A stretch of DNA of 64,000 bases. Source: an uncultured Paracoccaceae bacterium. Lineage in GTDB: Bacteria; Pseudomonadota; Alphaproteobacteria; Rhodobacterales; Rhodobacteraceae. Position numbers and translations under genes: made by a program. The notes beneath the pieces are model-generated. The model was not told the DNA's origin. It saw only the letters and a list, made by a program, of their open reading frames with translations, and did no database searches. Below are positions 16,141 through 24,862 of the stretch, piece by piece; positions within the stretch are counted from its first letter, which is position 1, and the number at the start of each line of letters is the position of its first letter. The stretch lies in contig CANMPD010000001.1 of the NCBI GenBank assembly GCA_947499635.1, positions 186,001 through 250,000 of the forward strand. The letters run 5' to 3'.

Positions 16141-16182
16141 TGCCCCTTTTCGATTGGTTTCCATAACATAGGAACTGTCAAC

Positions 16183-17391
16183 ATGAAGCGGGTCGTGATT
16201 ACTGGCGCTGGTACGATTAATGCGCTTGGACATTCGGTTGATGAAACCATGAAGGCAATGCGCGAGGGGCAATGTGGTATCGCAGCACTAGATTTTCGTG
16301 ATGTTGACAGACTGGCTATTAAAATTGGCGGTCAGGTCCAAGCTTTTGAGGCCGAAGGTCATTTTAATCGCCAGCAGATAGCGCTTTATGATCGTTTTAC
16401 TCAATTCACACTCTTTGCCGCAGACCAAGCGATTAAGCAATCGGGATTAGAGTTCATTGGTGAACTGGCGGCTCGAACTGGTGTTGTTCTTGGCACTGCG
16501 GGCGGCGGAGTCTCCACGTGGGATGACAATTATAGATCTGTTTATGAGGACGGTAAAAACCGAGTCCATCCTTTTGTCGTCCCAAAGCTTATGAACAATG
16601 CAGCGGCAAGCCATGTTTCCATGGAGTACAACCTCAAAGGCCCGAGCTTCACCGTCTCTACGGCTTGCGCTTCGTCAAACCATGCGATGGCGCAGGCGTT
16701 TCAGATGATACGTTCAGGAATGGCCGAGGCTATGGTGACAGGTGGTTCTGAATCCATGTTATGTTTTGGGGGTGTGAAAGCATGGGAGGGGCTGCGTGTG
16801 ATGTCTAAAGACGCATGTCGCCCGTTTAGCGCCAATCGTAATGGTATGGTCCAAGGCGAAGGCGCTGGGGTTTTTGTTTTCGAAGAATATGATCACGCCA
16901 AAGCACGTGGTGCAGATATTTTATGCGAGATCATTGGGTTTGCAATGAGCTCCGATGCTGCCGATATTGTTATGCCCAGTAAACAAGGAGCTGCACGCGC
17001 AATTTCAGGCGCGCTAAAGGATGCAAGGCTCAACGCCGAAGACGTCGGCTATATCAACGCACATGGCACTGGAACAGCTGCCAATGATAAAACAGAATGT
17101 GCGGCTGTGGCGGATGTATTTGGCCCCCATGCAGATCAATTGATGATATCATCGACGAAATCCATGCATGGCCATCTTATTGGTGGCACAGGCGCCGTGG
17201 AGCTGCTGGCTTGTATTATGGCATTACGCGACAGCATCATAGCGCCAACAATTGGTTACGAAGAAGCTGATCCAGAGTGTGCGCTCGACGTTGTGCCGAA
17301 TACAGCACGGGATGCTGATACGCATGTCGCCTTGTCAAACGCCTTTGCGTTTGGGGGATTAAACGCAGTTTTGGCCCTGCGCAAAGTCTAA
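16183..17391 (+). CDS. beta-ketoacyl-ACP synthase (FabF-like) of the lpxD-ACP group
   Basis: A 402-residue condensing enzyme with VSTACASSNHA (nucleophilic Cys), INAHGTGTAAND (His) and SSTKSMHGHLIGGTG (Lys and His), ending with the usual ALSNAFAFGG block. AGGA lies 12 bases before the ATG. The family extends acyl-ACP with malonyl-ACP. With the preceding ACP and LpxD-like enzyme it forms a three-gene set that could build and transfer one chain to lipid A. It is distinct in sequence from the ketosynthase at 2.6-3.7 kb. Confidence 0.87.
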   Translation: MKRVVITGAGTINALGHSVDETMKAMREGQCGIAALDFRDVDRLAIKIGGQVQAFEAEGHFNRQQIALYDRFTQFTLFAADQAIKQSGLEFIGELAARTGVVLGTAGGGVSTWDDNYRSVYEDGKNRVHPFVVPKLMNNAAASHVSMEYNLKGPSFTVSTACASSNHAMAQAFQMIRSGMAEAMVTGGSESMLCFGGVKAWEGLRVMSKDACRPFSANRNGMVQGEGAGVFVFEEYDHAKARGADILCEIIGFAMSSDAADIVMPSKQGAARAISGALKDARLNAEDVGYINAHGTGTAANDKTECAAVADVFGPHADQLMISSTKSMHGHLIGGTGAVELLACIMALRDSIIAPTIGYEEADPECALDVVPNTARDADTHVALSNAFAFGGLNAVLALRKV

Positions 17392-17431
17392 GACTGCTCA
17401 CGTATAGCGTTAAGCAGTCTTAGGGGATATT

Positions 17432-18040
17432 TTATTGTTGCTTTACTACGTCAACAATATCGTAACCGGAGGTGAAGCCCTTAAGCGACATTTGCGCGTT
17501 TACAACAGTGTTGGGAGAACCAGCAGGACGAACGGACACGATCGCTTGAGAGCCCTGTTTTAACGCGGCAATATCACCATCAGTCAGACCGATCTGAGCA
17601 ACACAGCCTGTGGTCGTGCAATAGTTGAAGCTATAACGCTTACCAGGGGCGCCATCGATCGAAAGAGTTGCACCGGACGCCAGCAGGGTCTCTAGTGGGG
17701 CGACCAGTGTTGCGCCAGCCACGGCTTGACCGCCTGATTGCTCAATGCGGAACAGGGAGACTTCGGCGATAGAGCCGCCGTTTTGATCTTTGAGCAACTG
17801 GAACAGATTACAAGGGTCTTCGCCGCTTTCGGTTTTGATACATACCAAATCCCAATCACCAAGCTTGTCCTTAGAGTAACGCTGGCCGATTTGAAGTGTC
17901 TCTTCGACGGGCTGTCCTAGGTCGAGCCCTTGATCTGGGGCCGGAGCCTCCGAGGGCGCGGCCTCCTGTGCTGTGAGCGGAATTGCGGATAAACATGCTA
18001 TTACTGCATAACAGGAAATCTGATGGAAGGACTTCAACAT
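17432..18040 (-). CDS. invasion-associated locus B (IalB) family protein
   Basis: This 202-residue secreted protein has a signal peptide (CYAVIACLSAIPLTAQEA, cleavage near TAQ-EA), then a Pro/Glu-rich linker. The IalB core contains RYSKDKLGDWDLVCI, with paired cysteines around GEDPCNLFQLL and YCTTTGC. In Bartonella IalB aids erythrocyte invasion; in free-living alphaproteobacteria the role is unknown and envelope-associated. It converges with the ketosynthase gene. It probably acts in the periplasm or outer membrane. Confidence 0.85.
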   Translation of the reverse strand: MLKSFHQISCYAVIACLSAIPLTAQEAAPSEAPAPDQGLDLGQPVEETLQIGQRYSKDKLGDWDLVCIKTESGEDPCNLFQLLKDQNGGSIAEVSLFRIEQSGGQAVAGATLVAPLETLLASGATLSIDGAPGKRYSFNYCTTTGCVAQIGLTDGDIAALKQGSQAIVSVRPAGSPNTVVNAQMSLKGFTSGYDIVDVVKQQ

Positions 18041-18221
18041 GAACGCCTCATTTGGTTAAGTTTGATACGGCGTTTACCATGCAAATTGCGCAGTGTCAGG
18101 CACTTATCTGAGTGAAACACATAAGAATGATAAGCTGGGTTGGTAAGCCCAAGCGTTCTGAACATGAATATGTAAGCGTCACACGTACATAAGCGTATTT
18201 ATTTGAATTGATTATGTGGTA

Positions 18222-18293
18222 AAATAAAAAAGAGAACCACTAAGGCTCTCTTTTTATTTAGTCTCCCCGTCGAACTGGCCGACTTAGTTATTA
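18222..18293 (-). ncRNA. candidate small RNA 1 (about 70 nt)
   Basis: On the minus strand a promoter-like pair is followed, about 7 bases on, by a short non-coding stretch and a terminator. The stretch has a GTCG/CGAC mini-hairpin and an unpaired GGGGAGAC. The terminator is a 12-bp hairpin with T-tract (18259-18224). No reading frame or downstream minus gene explains it, since ialB starts only at 18040 and has its own leader. The terminator hairpin has A and T runs on both sides, so it could also end a plus-strand transcript. Confidence 0.4.
18224..18259 (-). terminator. bidirectional-looking terminator of candidate small RNA 1
   Basis: Stem of about 12 bp with one mismatch around the loop ACTAA, flanked by A/T runs on both sides. 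On the minus strand the stem ends in a T-tract. Confidence 0.65.
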
Positions 18294-18299
18294 GAGAAA

Positions 18300-18328
18300 A
18301 TGTTAGGCGTGAATGCGCTGATCGTCAA
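18300..18328 (-). promoter_or_regulatory. sigma-70-like promoter for candidate small RNA 1
   Basis: On the minus strand, TTGACG (18328-18323), exactly 17 bases, then TAACAT (18305-18300). It has five and four consensus matches out of six. There is no minus-strand gene start close by, which points to a short transcript. Confidence 0.45.
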
Positions 18329-18424
18329 CAGGCAAACATAAAAAACGCTTCCAAGGACCTGATTCGCTTAATCATTGAGCACATTTTAGAATGGGTTACC
18401 CTATTGGGAAATCGTGTTTTGGGC

Positions 18425-18453
18425 AAAAAAAAGGCCGTGCACTAAGCACGGCC
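18425..18453 (-). terminator. strong rho-independent terminator of candidate small RNA 2
   Basis: GGCCGTGC/GCACGGCC (18433-18440 and 18446-18453) form a perfect 8-bp stem with loop ACTAA, followed on the minus strand by eight Ts. Confidence 0.8.
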
Positions 18454-18530
18454 AGTCTGACAGGGAGGAAATACCTACAGCACCAACCGCATTTGGGCTA
18501 ATAGGTATAAGCCCAAGTTTGCAGATAAAG
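18425..18530 (-). ncRNA. candidate small RNA 2 with anti-Shine-Dalgarno stretch
   Basis: On the minus strand the layout is: -10-like TAAAAT (18542-18537), start near 18530, and hairpin 1 (TTGGGCT/AGCCCAA, 18516-18493, 10-base loop). An unpaired TTTCCTCCC (18471-18463) complements ribosome-binding sites, and a perfect GC-rich terminator with eight Ts closes the transcript. This is the classic shape of a trans-acting regulatory RNA, and C-rich anti-SD motifs occur in several alphaproteobacterial sRNAs. No protein gene lies upstream on the minus strand, so the strong terminator needs such a transcript. Ends are estimates. Confidence 0.55.
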
Positions 18531-18547
18531 GTTAAGATTTTATGTTT

Positions 18548-18571
18548 TTTGCATCGTGGAATTTGCATCGT
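18548..18571. repeat. direct repeat TTTGCATCGT before candidate small RNA 2
   Basis: TTTGCATCGT occurs twice, at 18548-18557 and 18562-18571, 14 bases start to start. It lies just upstream of the -10-like element of the minus-strand RNA, in its -35 region, and 20-43 bases before the HerA-like start. It could be an activator or repressor site for either transcript. Confidence 0.4.
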
Positions 18572-18590
18572 AGGAATTGGGGGCTTTAAG

Positions 18591-20138
18591 GTGATAGAGG
18601 ATATTTTCATCGGTGGTGGAGGGGAAAACTACGAAATCCCGCAACATCTCACATTAAAGTACACCAATCGGCATGGCCTCATTGCGGGCGCAACCGGAAC
18701 TGGAAAAACGGTAACACTTCAGGTGCTTGCTGAACGTCTCTCATGTGCTGGTGTTCCGGTGTTTCTGGCAGACGTCAAAGGGGACTTGTCTGGTCTTGCA
18801 CATCCTGGATCCGCGACGTCGAAATTACATGACGCTTTTACAGCTCGGGCTGAAAAAATTGCGCTTCACGATTTTTCTTACCGTGAAAGCCCAGTCACAT
18901 TTTGGGATTTATTTGGCAAATCCGGTCATCCGATTCGAACAACGATTTCGGACATGGGACCGCTTTTGATTGCGCGACTACTTGATTTGACTGAGGCGCA
19001 AGAAGGTATTTTGAATATAGCATTTCGTTTAGCCGATGAAGATGGGTTGGCTTTGTTAGATCTTAAGGACTTGCAAGCCGTTTTGGTTTGGGTCGGAGAA
19101 CACCGCGCCGATCTTTCCTTGCGTTATGGAAATATATCGACTGCATCCATCGGTGCGATACAGCGACGTTTGCTTGTCTTGGAAAACCAAGGTGCAACAG
19201 ATTTGTTTGGAGAGCCTGCCTTAGAGCTTGGTGATCTCTTACGTCACGATGAGAGCGGGCGAGGGATGATAAACATTCTTGCAGCAGATCAGTTGATGGC
19301 TTCTCCTAAGCTCTATGCGATGTTCCTGTTGTGGCTTTTGAGCGAATTGTTTGAAACATTGCCTGAAGTGGGAGACCCGGACAAACCCAAGCTTGTGTTC
19401 TTTTTCGACGAAGCGCATTTATTATTCGATGATGCTCCCAAAGCGTTGGTTGATAAGGTTGAACAGGTGGCACGCCTCATCCGATCCAAAGGTGTCGGTG
19501 TCTATTTCGTCACGCAATCCCCTGATGACATACCCGAAGATATTTTAGGCCAACTGGGCAATCGTATCCAACACGCGCTACGTGCGTTTACGGCTAAGGA
19601 TCGTAAGAAACTAAAATTGGCGGCAGAAACGTATCGAGAAAATCCTCAGTTTGATACCGAAGAGGCTATTCGAACAGTGGGAGTGGGCGAAGCCGTAACT
19701 TCGATGTTGCAAAATAAAGGTATCCCGGGCGTCGTCGAACGTACATTAATATGTCCTCCTCAATCAAAGCTAGGCCCCCTGAGTATAGCGCAGCGCAAGG
19801 CTGTTATGGATGCATCTGTAATGCAGGAAAAATATCAGACGACGGTTGATCGCGAATCTGCGTATGAAATCCTTAGGACGCGTGCGGCTGACGCGGGAAA
19901 GGTTGCAGAAATCGCAGAAAACACTGCAGAGCAAAGTCCGCAACCAATGGCGCGTGAATTTAATGCTGCCCGTCGGTATAGTGGAACACGGGTCAGCAGA
20001 TCATCGTCGCGCCGTAGCTATAATCGCAAAGACAGTTTGTCGTCAGCCCTGTCTGAGGCCGTCATCAAAGAGCTAAAAGGCGCCACCGGGCGACGTCTGG
20101 TTCGCGGTATTCTAGGTGGGTTGTTTAAAGGCAGATAG
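18591..20138 (+). CDS. HerA-like ATPase (DUF853 / YjgR family)
   Basis: From GTG 18591, preceded by GGGGG, the protein has 515 residues and starts [17 protein letters not shown], as relatives do. The open frame up to 18414 runs through the small-RNA region and is rejected. Walker A is [10 protein letters not shown] near residue 32; Walker B is [14 protein letters not shown]. The family belongs to the HerA/FtsK-like hexameric translocases with a DUF853 domain. Its cellular role is unsettled, though DNA processing or helicase activity is expected. A basic, Ser/Arg-rich tail ([15 protein letters not shown]) precedes the end. Confidence 0.85.
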   Translation: MIEDIFIGGGGENYEIPQHLTLKYTNRHGLIAGATGTGKTVTLQVLAERLSCAGVPVFLADVKGDLSGLAHPGSATSKLHDAFTARAEKIALHDFSYRESPVTFWDLFGKSGHPIRTTISDMGPLLIARLLDLTEAQEGILNIAFRLADEDGLALLDLKDLQAVLVWVGEHRADLSLRYGNISTASIGAIQRRLLVLENQGATDLFGEPALELGDLLRHDESGRGMINILAADQLMASPKLYAMFLLWLLSELFETLPEVGDPDKPKLVFFFDEAHLLFDDAPKALVDKVEQVARLIRSKGVGVYFVTQSPDDIPEDILGQLGNRIQHALRAFTAKDRKKLKLAAETYRENPQFDTEEAIRTVGVGEAVTSMLQNKGIPGVVERTLICPPQSKLGPLSIAQRKAVMDASVMQEKYQTTVDRESAYEILRTRAADAGKVAEIAENTAEQSPQPMAREFNAARRYSGTRVSRSSSRRSYNRKDSLSSALSEAVIKELKGATGRRLVRGILGGLFKGR

Positions 20139-20153
20139 GCCTCAGCGAGCTCA

Positions 20154-21158
20154 TTACCCTGTGGCAGGCGATGATTTTGATCCACGCTCCCGATATGGCG
20201 TTGTATTGTAATGCGACCTGTAACATTTTGAAAAATGTGAAGGGCTGGCGAAACCACAAGCAAGCGCGACGTTAATGACACTCATGTCCGTCTGCATCAG
20301 CAAGTTACGGGCTTTTTGCAAACGCAATTCCATATAATACCGCTTGGGACTGCGGCTAAGGTAGCGTCGGAACAAGCGTTCTAGTTGGCGTGTCGACATG
20401 CCAACATCACCTGCAAGTGTTGACGGGCTAATGGGGTCTTCGATGTTCTCTTCCATCATTTTGACCACCTGAGACAACTTGGGATGGCGTACTCCGATCC
20501 GAGTAGGGATCGAGAGACGTTGCGTATCTTGGTCTGTGCGGATTGAAGAATAAATCAATTGATCCGCCACGAGATTTGCAACGGTTTCGCCATGATCGTC
20601 TGCGATGAGCTTAAGCATTAAATCAATCGACGACGTGCCGCCAGCTGTCGACATTCGGTTTCCATCAATAACAAACACGGACTTTGACAGATCAATTTCC
20701 ATAAACTCTTCGGCGAAGCTGTCGGCATTTTCCCAATGTATGGTCGCGCGTTTCCCATCTAAAAGGCCCGATTTCGCCATGACATATGCGCCGGTGCACA
20801 GGCCACCAATACTCACACCTTTTCGCGCCTCGCGACGTAACCAGGACAGCAATGGTTTGGTGGTAGCGGCTTTTACTTCGATCCCACCGCACAACAGAAC
20901 TGTATCTTCACGTTGTAAGTCACACAGATCACCGTCCAACGCAAAACGTGTTCCTGCTGAACAGGATATCGTGTCTCCGCCTTCACCGATTACGCGCCAT
21001 GTGTATATCTCTTTGCCCGCCATCCGATTGGCAATACGCAGGCACTCCATAGCTGCCGAGAAGCAAAGAAGCGTGAAATTATCCATTAGGACAAAAGCAA
21101 AATGCCGTTGCGTTTTAACTCGTGTGAGGTTCGAAAGAAGTTCTGAGTGAGTGTCCAT
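20154..21158 (-). CDS. GlxA/GbdR-type transcriptional regulator (AraC family with DJ-1-like domain)
   Basis: At 334 residues it has an N-terminal DJ-1/PfpI-like domain, with the nucleophile-elbow-like region GLCTGAYVMAKSG. A C-terminal AraC DNA-binding domain follows, with two helix-turn-helix units (LAGDVGMSTRQLERLFRRYL and VALACGFASPSHFSKCYR). GbdR and CdhR of this family activate glycine betaine or carnitine catabolism genes in response to a small molecule. No such genes are adjacent, so the target is unknown. It converges on the HerA-like gene with a 15-base gap. Confidence 0.85.
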   Translation of the reverse strand: MDTHSELLSNLTRVKTQRHFAFVLMDNFTLLCFSAAMECLRIANRMAGKEIYTWRVIGEGGDTISCSAGTRFALDGDLCDLQREDTVLLCGGIEVKAATTKPLLSWLRREARKGVSIGGLCTGAYVMAKSGLLDGKRATIHWENADSFAEEFMEIDLSKSVFVIDGNRMSTAGGTSSIDLMLKLIADDHGETVANLVADQLIYSSIRTDQDTQRLSIPTRIGVRHPKLSQVVKMMEENIEDPISPSTLAGDVGMSTRQLERLFRRYLSRSPKRYYMELRLQKARNLLMQTDMSVINVALACGFASPSHFSKCYRSHYNTTPYRERGSKSSPATG

Positions 21159-21358
21159 GAGTAAGTCCTAACACGCCGCTGGTCTGACGATAGCTTGGCA
21201 CCCAGATTCCACCTGAATGTTACGCATTGAATGACCGTGATCACAGGTCAACAGCGCGGTCAAGTCTTTGCAAAACTAAACTGGCCTCCCCATAGGGGGT
21301 AATGTATAGGAAACGACCAATAACCTTATGAATTCCCCTCGCAAGTGGAGCAAACGCG

Positions 21359-22708
21359 ATGAGCGATTGGCAAAAAACTAACTGGCGCAGCAAGCCGCGC
21401 ATTCAAATGCCGGATTATACTGATTCTGTAGCGTTAGAAGCGATTGAGGCAAAACTCTCTCAGTTTCCTCCTTTAGTCTTTGCGGGCGAAGCGCGTCGCT
21501 TAAAAGCGCATCTTGCGGCTGCGGGGCGTGGAGAGGCCTTTTTGCTGCAAGGCGGTGACTGCGCGGAAAGCTTTGATCAATTTAGTGCGGATGCGATCCG
21601 TGACACGTTCAAAGTTATGCTGCAGATGGCAATGGTGTTGACCTATGGGGCCAAAGTTCCTGTGGTCAAAGTTGGCCGTATGGCGGGTCAGTTTGCTAAG
21701 CCGCGTTCGGCGCCGACCGAAGTTATTAATGGCGTTGAGCTACCAAGCTATCGTGGTGATATTATCAATGAGTTGGCCTTTACGCCAGAAGCACGCAGCC
21801 CGAACCCGTCCAAAATGCTGCAGGCTTATACACAAGCAGCGGCAACCTTGAATCTGTTGCGCGCATTTTCGACCGGTGGCTATGCGGATGTAAACCAAGT
21901 GCACGCCTGGACCTTGGGCTTTACAGAAAGCGAAAAGGCTGAAGCATATCGTGAAATGGCCAACCGCATTACGGATACGCTTGATTTTATGAATGCAGCA
22001 GGGGTTACAAAAGAAACAGCCCATACACTGCAATCCGTCGATTTCTACACCAGTCACGAAGGGTTGTTGTTGGAGTACGAAGAGGCATTGACGCGTCTTG
22101 ATTCAACATCGGGCAAGTGGCTTGCCGGATCTGGTCATATGATCTGGATCGGCGATAGAACACGCCAACCAGATGGCGCCCATGTTGAGTTCTGTTCCGG
22201 GGTATTGAACCCGATTGGTCTAAAGTGCGGCCCGACCACCACAGCAGATGATCTTAAGGTTTTGATGGAAAAGCTGAACCCTGAGAACGAAGAAGGCAAG
22301 CTGACGCTGATCGCTCGTTTTGGTGCCGGTAAAGCTGCAGAGCATTTGCCACGCCTTGTCCAAGCGGTGAAAGAAGTGGGCGCGCATGTCACTTGGGTCT
22401 GCGATCCTATGCACGGTAATACCATCAAATCCGCGACCGGCTACAAAACACGACCATTTGAGCGCGTGTTGGGCGAGGTTCGCGATTTCTTTGCCGTCCA
22501 TAAAGCCGAAGGCACGATCCCAGGTGGGGTTCATTTCGAAATGACTGGCCAAGATGTTACAGAGTGCACGGGTGGTCTGTACGATGTAACCGAGGAAAAC
22601 TTGTCCGACCGTTATCACACAGCCTGTGATCCTCGCCTGAACGCCAGTCAGTCGCTTGAACTGGCATTTCTTGTCTCTGAAGAGCTTTCTCAGCAGCGCG
22701 GAAAATAG
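21359..22708 (+). CDS. aroG: 3-deoxy-7-phosphoheptulonate synthase, class II
   Basis: This 449-residue class II (plant-like) DAHP synthase joins phosphoenolpyruvate and erythrose 4-phosphate in the first shikimate-pathway step. Signature blocks are FLLQGGDCAESF, KVGRMAGQFAKPRS, CGPTTTADDL and TWVCDPMHGNT, and late GGVHFEMTGQDVTEC. The metal-binding Cys, His, Glu and Asp residues lie in these blocks. The start follows GTGGAG at a normal distance. It stands alone, without other aro genes. The symbol follows common usage for this class; aroF or aroH is also used. Confidence 0.92.
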   Translation: MSDWQKTNWRSKPRIQMPDYTDSVALEAIEAKLSQFPPLVFAGEARRLKAHLAAAGRGEAFLLQGGDCAESFDQFSADAIRDTFKVMLQMAMVLTYGAKVPVVKVGRMAGQFAKPRSAPTEVINGVELPSYRGDIINELAFTPEARSPNPSKMLQAYTQAAATLNLLRAFSTGGYADVNQVHAWTLGFTESEKAEAYREMANRITDTLDFMNAAGVTKETAHTLQSVDFYTSHEGLLLEYEEALTRLDSTSGKWLAGSGHMIWIGDRTRQPDGAHVEFCSGVLNPIGLKCGPTTTADDLKVLMEKLNPENEEGKLTLIARFGAGKAAEHLPRLVQAVKEVGAHVTWVCDPMHGNTIKSATGYKTRPFERVLGEVRDFFAVHKAEGTIPGGVHFEMTGQDVTECTGGLYDVTEENLSDRYHTACDPRLNASQSLELAFLVSEELSQQRGK

Positions 22709-22754
22709 TTCCGAGCCTCTTTGGGGGCTTATCAAGACTGACATAATAAAAAAA

Positions 22755-22780
22755 CGCCCGGGGCATTCTGCCGCCGGGCG
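22755..22780 (-). terminator. rho-independent terminator of the PAS-protein gene
   Basis: CGCCCGG/CCGGGCG with inner GGCA/TGCC pairing and one bulged base, followed on the minus strand by seven Ts. The plus side (CTATGTTTTC) is weakly T-rich, so it may also help to end the aroG transcript. Confidence 0.75.
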
Positions 22781-22856
22781 CTATGTTTTCAACTGCTATG
22801 TCCAGTAGGTTGAAATATTGTAAAAGCCTTATCGAATTCTATAAAAATTTTAGATA

Positions 22857-23735
22857 TTAGTCCCGAGAAACCACCAAACGTAGGTGAGATGCCGATTTCT
22901 TGGCATTGCGAGGACGACGTGAGACAAGTTCACCTCCGGTCTTGATCCCTGCATCACGTACAGCCGAAACCACTTCAGATTTAAGTGGGCGCGCACTTTC
23001 TTCGCGGGCGCGGTTCAGTAAGGATCTGGCTTCGTCCATTAAGCTGCCGGGCCGACGTTCAAATGCAGGCTTTTCCTCTGAGAAACCTTTAGCTGTTGTC
23101 GCTTGCGGTGCGACCGGATGTGGCGCACGCGGAGCTTTGGTTGGTTTCTGAGATTGCGTTTTGGCATCGACCTGCACGGGGCGAATATCGCAGCTGTTGA
23201 CGGTAAAGCGCTGTGATACACGGCTTGCGCCACCTTCAGAAACCATAACGCCCAGCGCACGGCTAACATCACCCAGATCTGAACGCAGTGGGAGTAAAAT
23301 CATACGCGCTGTGCGACTGCCACGTGTACGTGTTGCTTCGGATTGTAGTTCCATCTCGATGATCGCAGGTTGTTCGAACATGTTTTCAAGCGCGGCGGAA
23401 ACTGTTTTGCGGGCTTCTATTGTAAAAAATGCAGTAATCGGCATGCCACGTACTTCCATGCCTGCCAATTCATTTACACGCTGACCTGCTAGACGAAACC
23501 GTGCAATGCCAGGGGCCACACGTTCCAGAATAAATGTCTGGCTCAACATGTTTTCCAATCCGCGCGGATCAATCTGTGATCGGCTAGGGATGTTGTTGCC
23601 TGAGCGTAGAGCCGCCCAATAAGCTTCGGCCTGACGCAGAGGAGATACATTGGTGCGTGAGCGGAACCTATCCATTGTTACAATATTACCTTTGTTTGCA
23701 TCGTTATCTGAATTGTTCTGACCACCAAAAATCAT
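22857..23735 (-). CDS. PAS-domain protein of unknown function
   Basis: I start it at ATG 23735, which has AGAGGA 9-14 bases upstream; a frame start at 23786 would add 17 residues. The 292-residue protein holds one PAS-like domain (about 30-160), with RQAEAYWAALR, IARFRLAGQRVNELAGMEVRG and AFFTIEARK. A disordered linker and a basic tail (SRRPRNAKKSASHLRL) follow. Such PAS-only proteins are common in Rhodobacterales and often of unknown role. Two CtrA-like sites upstream suggest control by the cell-cycle/motility regulator CtrA. It ends with a strong terminator. Confidence 0.7.
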   Translation of the reverse strand: MIFGGQNNSDNDANKGNIVTMDRFRSRTNVSPLRQAEAYWAALRSGNNIPSRSQIDPRGLENMLSQTFILERVAPGIARFRLAGQRVNELAGMEVRGMPITAFFTIEARKTVSAALENMFEQPAIIEMELQSEATRTRGSRTARMILLPLRSDLGDVSRALGVMVSEGGASRVSQRFTVNSCDIRPVQVDAKTQSQKPTKAPRAPHPVAPQATTAKGFSEEKPAFERRPGSLMDEARSLLNRAREESARPLKSEVVSAVRDAGIKTGGELVSRRPRNAKKSASHLRLVVSRD

Positions 23736-23804
23736 CTCGTCGTCCTCTGCTGCGTCATGTGGCGCGGTGCAGCAATCGTGCACCATGTGTTAACGCCGAA
23801 TTGG

Positions 23805-23869
23805 TTACGTTGGAGTTAACATGACACAATGTGACTCAACTTTGGACTATTACTTTAATCAATGGTTAA
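23805..23869. promoter_or_regulatory. two CtrA-type binding sites between the PAS gene and yicC
   Basis: TTAA-N7-TTAA at 23855-23869 is an exact match to the CtrA recognition pattern (TTAATCAATGGTTAA). TTAC-N7-TTAA at 23805-23819 is one base off. They lie 70-135 bases upstream of the PAS gene start and also 80-145 bases upstream of yicC. Either divergent gene could be controlled. Confidence 0.5.
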
Positions 23870-23948
23870 TACTTAGGGATAGCTAGGCTGGCCTTGTGGG
23901 GTATAACTGATACCTAAGGTTTAAAAGCGGTTCGCGGAAAGATAGCGC

Positions 23949-24845
23949 ATGACACTGAATTCAATGACAGGCTTTGCTGCTGCACAGGGTGAGTGGGAAA
24001 GCTACAACTGGAGTTGGGATATTAGATCTGTGAATGGCAAGGGCCTAGACGTCCGTTTGCGGGTTCCAGAATGGCTGGATGGTCTTGAGAATATTGTAAA
24101 AAAAAGAGCATCAGATCAATTAGGGCGTGGTAATGTAAACATCACCCTGCGCGTACTGCGGCCTGACAATAAGGCACAAGAGCTTCAGGTAAATGAACAT
24201 ATGCTTGAGGTGTATTTGGCCGCTGTATCCAAAGTTGAGGCACATGCGCAAAAGGCGAATGTTCAGCTTTCTCCTGCGCGAGCAACGGACTTTTTAACAA
24301 TGCGTGGTGCGCTGGAATATGCCGATACCGAACAAGATTATGCTCCGTTGTTGGAGCACCTCCTATCCGAATTCGACTCACTTTTGAACGATTTCGTTAA
24401 CATGCGCGCTGAGGAAGGGCATGCGTTACATGCAATCTTGTCGGAGCAATTGAAGCAAATCGACGATTTGACACAGGCTGCAATCGCCATGAGTTCGGCA
24501 CGTTCTGAACAAATTCAAAAGACCTTGCGTGCAGGGCTCGCAAGAATTGTCGAAAACGTCGATGCCTTAGACGAAGGCAGGATTGCGCAGGAATTGGCAA
24601 TGCTTGCTGTAAAAGCAGATGTCACCGAAGAGTTGGATCGATTGCTTGCGCATTGTGAGGCGGCACACAAGTTGCTGCGCCAAGGTGGGTTGGTTGGGCG
24701 TCGGTTGGATTTTTTGATGCAGGAATTTAACCGAGAGGCAAACACTCTCTGTGCAAAAGCTCAAAATGCTGACTTGACCGCGATTGGCTTAGAACTCAAA
24801 ACCGTTATCGACCAGCTGCGCGAGCAGGTCCAAAATATCGAATAA
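23949..24845 (+). CDS. YicC family endoribonuclease-like protein
   Basis: This 298-residue protein starts [16 protein letters not shown] and contains [20 protein letters not shown], the N-terminal YicC signature. It ends with the DUF1732 part ([35 protein letters not shown]). YicC of E. coli is reported to be an endoribonuclease acting on the sRNA RyhB. The gene is followed at 17 bases by gmk, a very common pairing in bacteria. Its cellular targets here are unknown. Confidence 0.9.
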   Translation: MTLNSMTGFAAAQGEWESYNWSWDIRSVNGKGLDVRLRVPEWLDGLENIVKKRASDQLGRGNVNITLRVLRPDNKAQELQVNEHMLEVYLAAVSKVEAHAQKANVQLSPARATDFLTMRGALEYADTEQDYAPLLEHLLSEFDSLLNDFVNMRAEEGHALHAILSEQLKQIDDLTQAAIAMSSARSEQIQKTLRAGLARIVENVDALDEGRIAQELAMLAVKADVTEELDRLLAHCEAAHKLLRQGGLVGRRLDFLMQEFNREANTLCAKAQNADLTAIGLELKTVIDQLREQVQNIE

Positions 24846-24862
24846 CACAAGGAACTCCCATT

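Noticed and set aside
18414-18590. Upstream extension of the HerA-like frame
   Set aside because: It runs over the terminator hairpin, anti-SD stretch and direct repeats; GTG 18591 has a ribosome site and the family's usual first residues.
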